DNA of 12,825 bases from Rhizopus sp. PT2906 (lineage: Eukaryota; Mucoromycota; Mucoromycetes; Mucorales; Rhizopodaceae). This document shows, piece by piece, positions 8,272 through 12,825 of the stretch. The position numbers and the translations under genes are program-made. How positions within the stretch are numbered: position 1 is the stretch's first letter; every line of letters begins with the position of its first letter. Below the pieces are notes generated by a model, which saw only the letters and a program-made list of their open reading frames with translations, was not told the DNA's origin and did not search any database. The DNA lies in NCBI GenBank assembly GCA_025529335.1, contig JAMYHX010000774.1, positions 1-12,825 on the forward strand, in the 5' to 3' direction.

Positions 8272-8281
8272 AGGCGGCACT

Positions 8282-8583
8282 AGAAACAATCTCTAAGAAA
8301 GCAGAAATTGGCAACTAATACAAGTCTTTTTTTACATCTTTTGAATATAAAGCGTTGGATAATTCTACCATATTTTGACCAATGTGCTGCGTTATTTATT
8401 TATCTTTAGCTTTTATTCCTTGGTTACAATATTACTCTAAAAATAGCTTTACAGGTCCCCTTGCTTTTGCCTTTAACCTTTTTGCTAAGCAATTTTTCAT
8501 TTGTTGAAAATCCGCTCAAGATTTAGGTTGCAGTTTGCTCATCTTCTGACTCAAACGAGGTCTTTTTCAGTTCGGATTAATCG

Positions 8584-8615
<32 letters not shown>

Positions 8616-8629
8616 CTTCGTGATTCAAA
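8282..8629 (+). promoter_or_regulatory. Upstream region of the Zn2Cys6 gene
   Basis: This interval of 348 bases has no gene and carries the promoter and leader of the Zn2Cys6 factor. It contains scattered T-rich tracts, the element CGGATTAATCG at 8573-8583, and an uninterrupted run of 29 T at 8587-8615, which ends 14 bases before the ATG at 8630. T tracts in fungal promoters tend to exclude nucleosomes. The length of the run here is unusual and is likely to vary between isolates or to contain sequencing error. Confidence 0.5.
8587..8615 (+). repeat. Poly(T) run of 29
   Basis: Twenty-nine consecutive T bases directly upstream of the start codon of the Zn2Cys6 factor, counted in the given sequence. 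The 14 bases between run and ATG are ordinary sequence. Confidence 0.95.
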
Positions 8630-11482
8630 ATGTCGCTTAGTAATGACGAAGGCAGTCAAAGTAAAAGGCAGAGAGTAAGCCGTGCATGGTAAATATGAAT
8701 GTATTAACATTACTCATACTCATAATATCTCATAGTGACATATGTAGAAAAAAGAAGATAAAATGCGATGGAACATTGCCTATTTGTAATAATTGTCAGC
8801 AACTTGATACAGAATGCACTTATAAAGATACAACAAAAAAAGTGAGTCATTGATAAACATAGAATTTAAACTCATTCTATTGATCGATAGCGAGGTCCTC
8901 CAAAAGGATATATTGAAGCTATTGAGAATCGATTACAAAAATTAGAAAGTTATTTACAAACAATTGCAGAAAATAAAGATAACAAAGAAGACCCAAAATT
9001 GAAAGAAATACTACAAGAATTACAATCTCCGTTAGAAACATCTTTTGGTGAACAAATAAAGTCGAGACCACAACGTAGAAGGCAACGCAACAAGTTACAA
9101 CAACAGCAACAACAACAACAACATCAGCATCAACATCAACAATCAGTTAGTCCACCCTTGATTCAAAGTCCTACATTGAGTCACAGTGATATACCCGAAA
9201 CACCTACTGAAGAAGACGATGCTGCAGGACAGCTTACCATGGACGAAACAGGCCAGGTGAGATACCTCGGTAAATCCTCAGGGTTCTACTTGCTATCCAA
9301 CAGTAGAACGTATCAAAACGGTGCTTTTCATTTCTCAGGTTATCAGCACAAGGTGACAAAAGAATCAGCCAAGAAGAAGTACCCTGTGGATCCATTTGAG
9401 CTACCACCACAGGATCTATCAGAGCACCTCATTCAATTATACTTTTTTCACTTTTATCCAGTGCTTCCCATGTTTTATAAAAAGCGCCTGACATGTCCCA
9501 GTTGCCCATCAGAGCCCTTATCTCCTCTTTTACTGAACGCAATCTACGCGGTAGCTTCGAGAATTAGCCCTGACGTTCGTGTGAGATCTGATTTGGCATC
9601 TCCTGATACGGCAGGAGATGTCTTTTTTGAACGAGCGCGCTGCTTGCTAGATGATTATTATGACAGACCCAAGATATCGACTGTACAGGCATTGTTGCTA
9701 CTAGCAAGTCATCAGATGGGCGCAATGAAACCGGCAAGAGCCTGGCTGTACAGTGGTATGGTAAGTTCATTATTGGTAGTAAAAACACAATTATATTGAT
9801 CTGTATTACAGGCATTTCGAATGGCACAGGACTTGGGTTTGAATCGTAATTGTGATCACTGGAACATATCACCTGAAGATAGGGAGCGACGAAAGCGTGT
9901 GTTTTGGTGCTGTTTTATTGTTGACAGACTGATCAGTGCAGTCTATGGTCGATCGTCCAACTTTGAAGAAAAAGATTGTGATGCGCCCTTTCCTTCTGTC
10001 GATGACGATGAAGCCATTACGTCCAGTAAAGAGCCATCTAGGCCACCAGCCAGTCTGCTTGAAACATTTATTCAGAGCATCAAAATATGCGATATCCTTG
10101 GCCACGTACTTAAAAACATCTATTATGCAAAAGCCAAACTACACACGTCTTCACAGTACGCAGATCAAATCTTAACAACCCTCAGTCGTCAATTGACTCG
10201 GTGGCACCAAAACTTGCCTATGTCACTACAGTACAAGTTGCCGAATACGCAGATAGGTGAAAAGGGGCCAGACCCCCCTGCACCTATCTGTCAGTTACAC
10301 TTAATCTATTACACTACAGTTATCTTGCTACACAGATCCTTTATACCAGGACCAGCTCAGTCCAAATCCTTGGTATCACAACCATGCTACAAGATATGTC
10401 TCTCAGCGGCATTATCAATACTAGACATTGTCAACATCATGTTGGAAGAAAATCACCTGAGATATCTTTACAATTTTGCAGTCTATTTCGTTTTTACAGC
10501 CGGTATCATCTTTATCAAGACAGCATCCTTTGGAGACCCTTATGATGCGTTTGAGGCCAAGATCAATATCAATAAAATAATGAAGGCACTGGATGAGCTC
10601 GAAATGACGTGGATGAACGCTGCTCGATGTAGCAACATCCTGGGCGAGTTAGCAGGATTGAGGGATATAAGACTAGAAAGCAACGAATACGTGCCGAAAA
10701 AGGAAGCCAAACAGCCAACTCCTCCTCCAGCTATAGCTGTGCCCAATTCACCAGAAAATGGCACCGAGTCTGAATCGAAAATAGATAAGGAATGGAATGG
10801 TTCAAAAGATATGGACCTTCCGTTGTTCAATTCAACTTCTCAGATACCTATCTCTTCTGTACGAGATCGACGGTCGCAATCGCCTCCATCCAGTGATCTG
10901 AACGATCGACAGTCGTCATCACCCGAACGATCTTCTCTTCTAGACATCACACCTGCTATGGACCCATTCGCCGCACCAGGAATCATGGCAAATCCAGCAC
11001 AACAACAACAACAACAGCAACAGTCACAATCGCCATTTGATCCTTTGTCTTCGGCGTTTTGGGGTATGCCAACCTCGTTAGATACAGATGCGTGGAATAC
11101 GTACTTTGGATATCTTACTGGGCAAAATAACAACAATAACAACAACAGTAACGCGCCCATAGCATCTCTTTTGCTCTCCAGCACAGATGATATCTCTTCT
11201 CCAATCACTTCTTCATCTCCCTTTATGGCTGGGACGCCAAAGACTGAATCAAGGGCGCGATCATCAATGCTAAGCAACAGCATCTCACTAGATTTGCCAA
11301 GCTCGCCTTCAAAAAGTGTGCTGCTTGGATTTTTGGACAATGGTAATAATACAAATTCATCCTCAACTCCTGTTTTCGTATCGTCTCCCACCTCATTAGA
11401 TCCCAGAGCATCATTTGAGTCAAGTAGTAATAACAACCAGGCATCTAAAGCATCGCCGTCTAATGATATCTTATATTGGTAA
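8630..11482 (+). CDS. Zn2Cys6 fungal-specific transcription factor
   Basis: A nuclear DNA-binding regulator. Exons 8630-8688, 8736-8841, 8891-9760 and 9812-11482 total 2706 bases, giving 901 residues; the introns of 47-51 bases are GT-AG. The N-terminus carries a complete zinc cluster with Cys at residues 20, 23, 30, 37, 40 and 47 (spacing 2-6-6-2-6). The first intron interrupts codon 20, and splicing is needed to make this Cys. A linker (RGPPKGYIEAIENRLQKL, from residue 56) leads into a coiled-coil dimerisation segment. Next are a Gln/His run (125-139), the motif VRYLGKSSGFYLL (about 178-190) and the fungal-specific factor domain (about 220-410), including FFHFYPVLPMF, AFRMAQDLGLNR and RERRKRVFWCCFIVDRL. 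The long C-terminal tail is Ser/Pro-rich with Gln (about 742-750) and Asn runs, probably an activation region. The layout resembles XlnR-type regulators, but the target genes cannot be inferred from sequence. Confidence 0.95.
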
Positions 11483-11551
11483 TTTATTAAAATAAAATAT
11501 CCCTTTTGAAAATCATAAATATATTATACATAAATAAGAAGAGTAAGCAAT
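11483..11551. terminator. Short convergent 3' region with poly(A) signals on both strands
   Basis: Only 69 bases separate the two convergent stop codons. On the plus strand AATAAA lies at 11491-11496, 9 bases after the transcription factor stop. On the minus strand an AATAAA (TTTATT at 11483-11488) lies about 64 bases after the glycosyltransferase stop, directly against the transcription factor stop codon. If these signals are used, the two transcripts overlap at their 3' ends. Confidence 0.6.
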
Positions 11552-12825
11552 TCAATTTGCTCTCAGCCTTTTATCCAACTTCATCTTTGGAGCAGACACC
11601 GTACTGAAAGCCAGATAATAGAGGACAAAGGCAAGACGATAGAGACCATAAGCAAATGTAACCAAGAAAACCAACACAAATGAATAGATGTCCAAGTTGT
11701 ATGCCTTGAAGAATGAAAGATCTCGACGAATATCCCTTCTATGTACCATCTTTCCGTTCACATGGGTAAACATGACTTCTTCTACCAGATCAGCTCCTCG
11801 TTGCTTACCACGCGCATTTCTAATCTGAACCAGTGCCTTAAACCTACCAACGTTTTGCTTATATTTGCCTGTGGGGTCATCAACAATATCCTTCACCAGT
11901 TCGGTTGCCTGACCTTGTCTCAGTGTTCGTTTGAACCATCGCCCAATACCGGAATGCTCGACGCTAACAGCCGTGGTGGGTTGGTCGCCGAAAAAAGGGA
12001 ATACAGCTACAGGCACAGCAGCATGCATCGACTCGTATAGGGAGCCTACGCCACCGTGTGTGAGGAACAGGCAAGTAGAGGGATGATGAAGAATGGCGAC
12101 TTGAGGTGCCCAGTTAACGAAGGCGATGTTGGAGTTATCAGCAGGGTTTGTGAAGAAGCTGTTGATATCGTAGGTTGTGTTAGATCGAGTGGTTATTGTG
12201 TCTGGGAAGAGATCTCGAATGCCACGAGTAGACCATATGATGCCGTCAATATGCTTGGTTTCCATATTTTCAAGCAAGGCTGTCAAGATGAGCTTGATGT
12301 CACTTGGCGTGGGCACAGCCCATTGACCAAAGGCGACATAAACGACTTTACGATGTTGATCAAGAAAGGTCCGAAGTTCGGCATTGAGAGCTGGATATGT
12401 TTGAGGGACAATAGGACCTATGAGTTCAACCAAAGGACCGAGAGGACGAGGAAATTCAAAGCCAAAGGCGATGTTCACAATCTTGATACTGTCTTCCCAG
12501 TTCTTTGAGGGAGTAGTTATGGGCTTGATGCCAATTGACATTTGCTCTTGGGCAATTCTCTTGGCAAACGACCGAGTGTATATGAAGAAACGCAAAGGAT
12601 TGATGACTCTATCAGCAAGTCTTTCGTGAAATGGAACACCTTTGCTTGTAGGACGATGCAGATTAGCCGCATCGGAGTTAATATATGGTGCAGAAGCGTC
12701 TAATGAAAGCATGAGTACAAAATGGATAGATATCAGAGTATATGGCAGCTTACCAGGGCCAAGAGCCATTGTTAATGTTATAATGCTTGGTATCTTGGCT
12801 GACTTGGCAGCTTCCACGCAAGCCA
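11552..12825 (-). CDS. Membrane-anchored UDP-glycosyltransferase, 3' part
   Basis: A family 1 glycosyltransferase that moves sugar from a UDP-sugar to a small hydrophobic acceptor. Visible exons are 12825-12754 (continuing beyond the window) and 12699-11552; the intron 12753-12700 is GT-AG, and splicing converts an implausible stretch into MALGPDASAPYINSD. The first visible codons read ACVEAAKSAKIPSIIT, typical of the N-terminal half of the fold. VVYVAFGQ marks the start of the C-terminal domain. The sugar-nucleotide signature runs over about 12112-11981: WAPQVAILHHP, THGGVGS, then E in YESMHAA, and FFGDQ. Near the end a long hydrophobic stretch (IYSFVLVFLVTFAYGLYRLA, about 11689-11606) is followed by a short basic tail. 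This C-terminal anchor is the layout of animal endoplasmic-reticulum UGTs, so the enzyme probably faces the ER lumen. The N-terminal catalytic His and any signal peptide are outside the window. The acceptor is unknown. Confidence 0.9.
   Translation of the reverse strand, partial: ACVEAAKSAKIPSIITLTMALGPGKLPYTLISIHFVLMLSLDASAPYINSDAANLHRPTSKGVPFHERLADRVINPLRFFIYTRSFAKRIAQEQMSIGIKPITTPSKNWEDSIKIVNIAFGFEFPRPLGPLVELIGPIVPQTYPALNAELRTFLDQHRKVVYVAFGQWAVPTPSDIKLILTALLENMETKHIDGIIWSTRGIRDLFPDTITTRSNTTYDINSFFTNPADNSNIAFVNWAPQVAILHHPSTCLFLTHGGVGSLYESMHAAVPVAVFPFFGDQPTTAVSVEHSGIGRWFKRTLRQGQATELVKDIVDDPTGKYKQNVGRFKALVQIRNARGKQRGADLVEEVMFTHVNGKMVHRRDIRRDLSFFKAYNLDIYSFVLVFLVTFAYGLYRLAFVLYYLAFSTVSAPKMKLDKRLRAN

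Larger units (their letters stand above)
6762..8281 (+). other. Unresolved stretch with several open segments in different frames
   Basis: Coding-like segments occur on the plus strand in different frames. An open stretch follows a possible acceptor (TTGATATTTAG at about 6768-6778) and reads KEYVNALDLRVHLKDAHGIF. A second follows a good acceptor (CTTTTCCTCAG, ending 7021) and reads AVYNSKAQLQGFGVSVKLAL onwards to a stop at 7168-7170. Further ORFs lie at 7108-7356, 7410-7799 and 7882-8271. Another open stretch follows CCTAACTTTACTTTCAG (ending about 7607) and reads KTYLHHFLEGSKYSGLLRQQ onwards to about 7791, overlapping the 7410-7799 frame. No single frame or splice model I tried joins them all. 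Either this is a spliced gene of an unknown family or a decayed gene or mobile element. No terminal repeats were found at its edges. Confidence 0.3.

Noticed and set aside
6549..8281. Transposon with terminal inverted repeats
   Set aside because: No matching repeats or target-site duplications were found at the edges, and no transposase or reverse transcriptase motif is visible in any frame I read.
8571..8585. TTCGGATTAATCGAA as a self-regulatory Zn2Cys6 site upstream of the factor gene
   Set aside because: It has one CGG triplet but no matching CCG or CGG at a standard spacing, and the arms pair over only four bases.
9564..9872. 102-codon minus-strand frame
   Set aside because: It is antisense to the fungal-specific factor domain and crosses an intron of the sense gene.
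10840..11436. 198-codon open frame on the minus strand
   Set aside because: It is antisense to the Ser-, Gln- and Asn-rich tail of the Zn2Cys6 factor. Such repeats produce long antisense frames, and the product is low complexity.
12056..12508. 150-codon plus-strand frame
   Set aside because: It is antisense to the conserved domain of the UDP-glycosyltransferase, which has clear family motifs.

Overview
The window looks like nuclear DNA from a filamentous fungus, most likely an early-diverging one (Mucoromycota, Mucorales-like). This is inferred from AT-rich spacers, many very short GT-AG introns (mostly 46-66 bases, often with a CTAAC/CTAAT-like branch site), a Zn2Cys6 regulator with Gln and Asn runs, and an animal-like membrane UDP-glycosyltransferase. 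There are no bacterial features, tRNAs, rRNAs or CRISPR arrays.

Layout. 1-1324 (+): the 3' part of a malic enzyme gene whose start lies outside the window. 1500-3296 (+): a complete five-exon gene for the spliceosomal cyclophilin CWC27. 3297-3943: AT-rich spacer with simple repeats. 3944-5663 (-): an eight-exon gene for a ubiquitin-like-domain protein resembling BAG6/Scythe. 5664-6548: AT-rich spacer holding the pyrimidine-rich promoter of that gene and a few palindromes. 6549-8281: an unresolved stretch with one small minus-strand ORF and several plus-strand open segments in different frames; it may be an unrecognised spliced gene or a decayed gene or mobile element. 8630-11482 (+): a complete four-exon Zn2Cys6 transcription factor of 901 residues, with a run of 29 T just before its start. 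11552-12825 (-): the 3' part of a membrane-anchored family 1 UDP-glycosyltransferase, convergent with the transcription factor and only 69 bases away.

The recognised genes do separate housekeeping jobs (central carbon metabolism, splicing, protein quality control, transcription, glycosylation). I see no evidence of a gene cluster with one function. All splice structures were deduced by eye from reading frame, splice consensus and family alignment. In the CWC27, BAG6-like and transcription factor genes the summed exon lengths are divisible by three, which supports the models.
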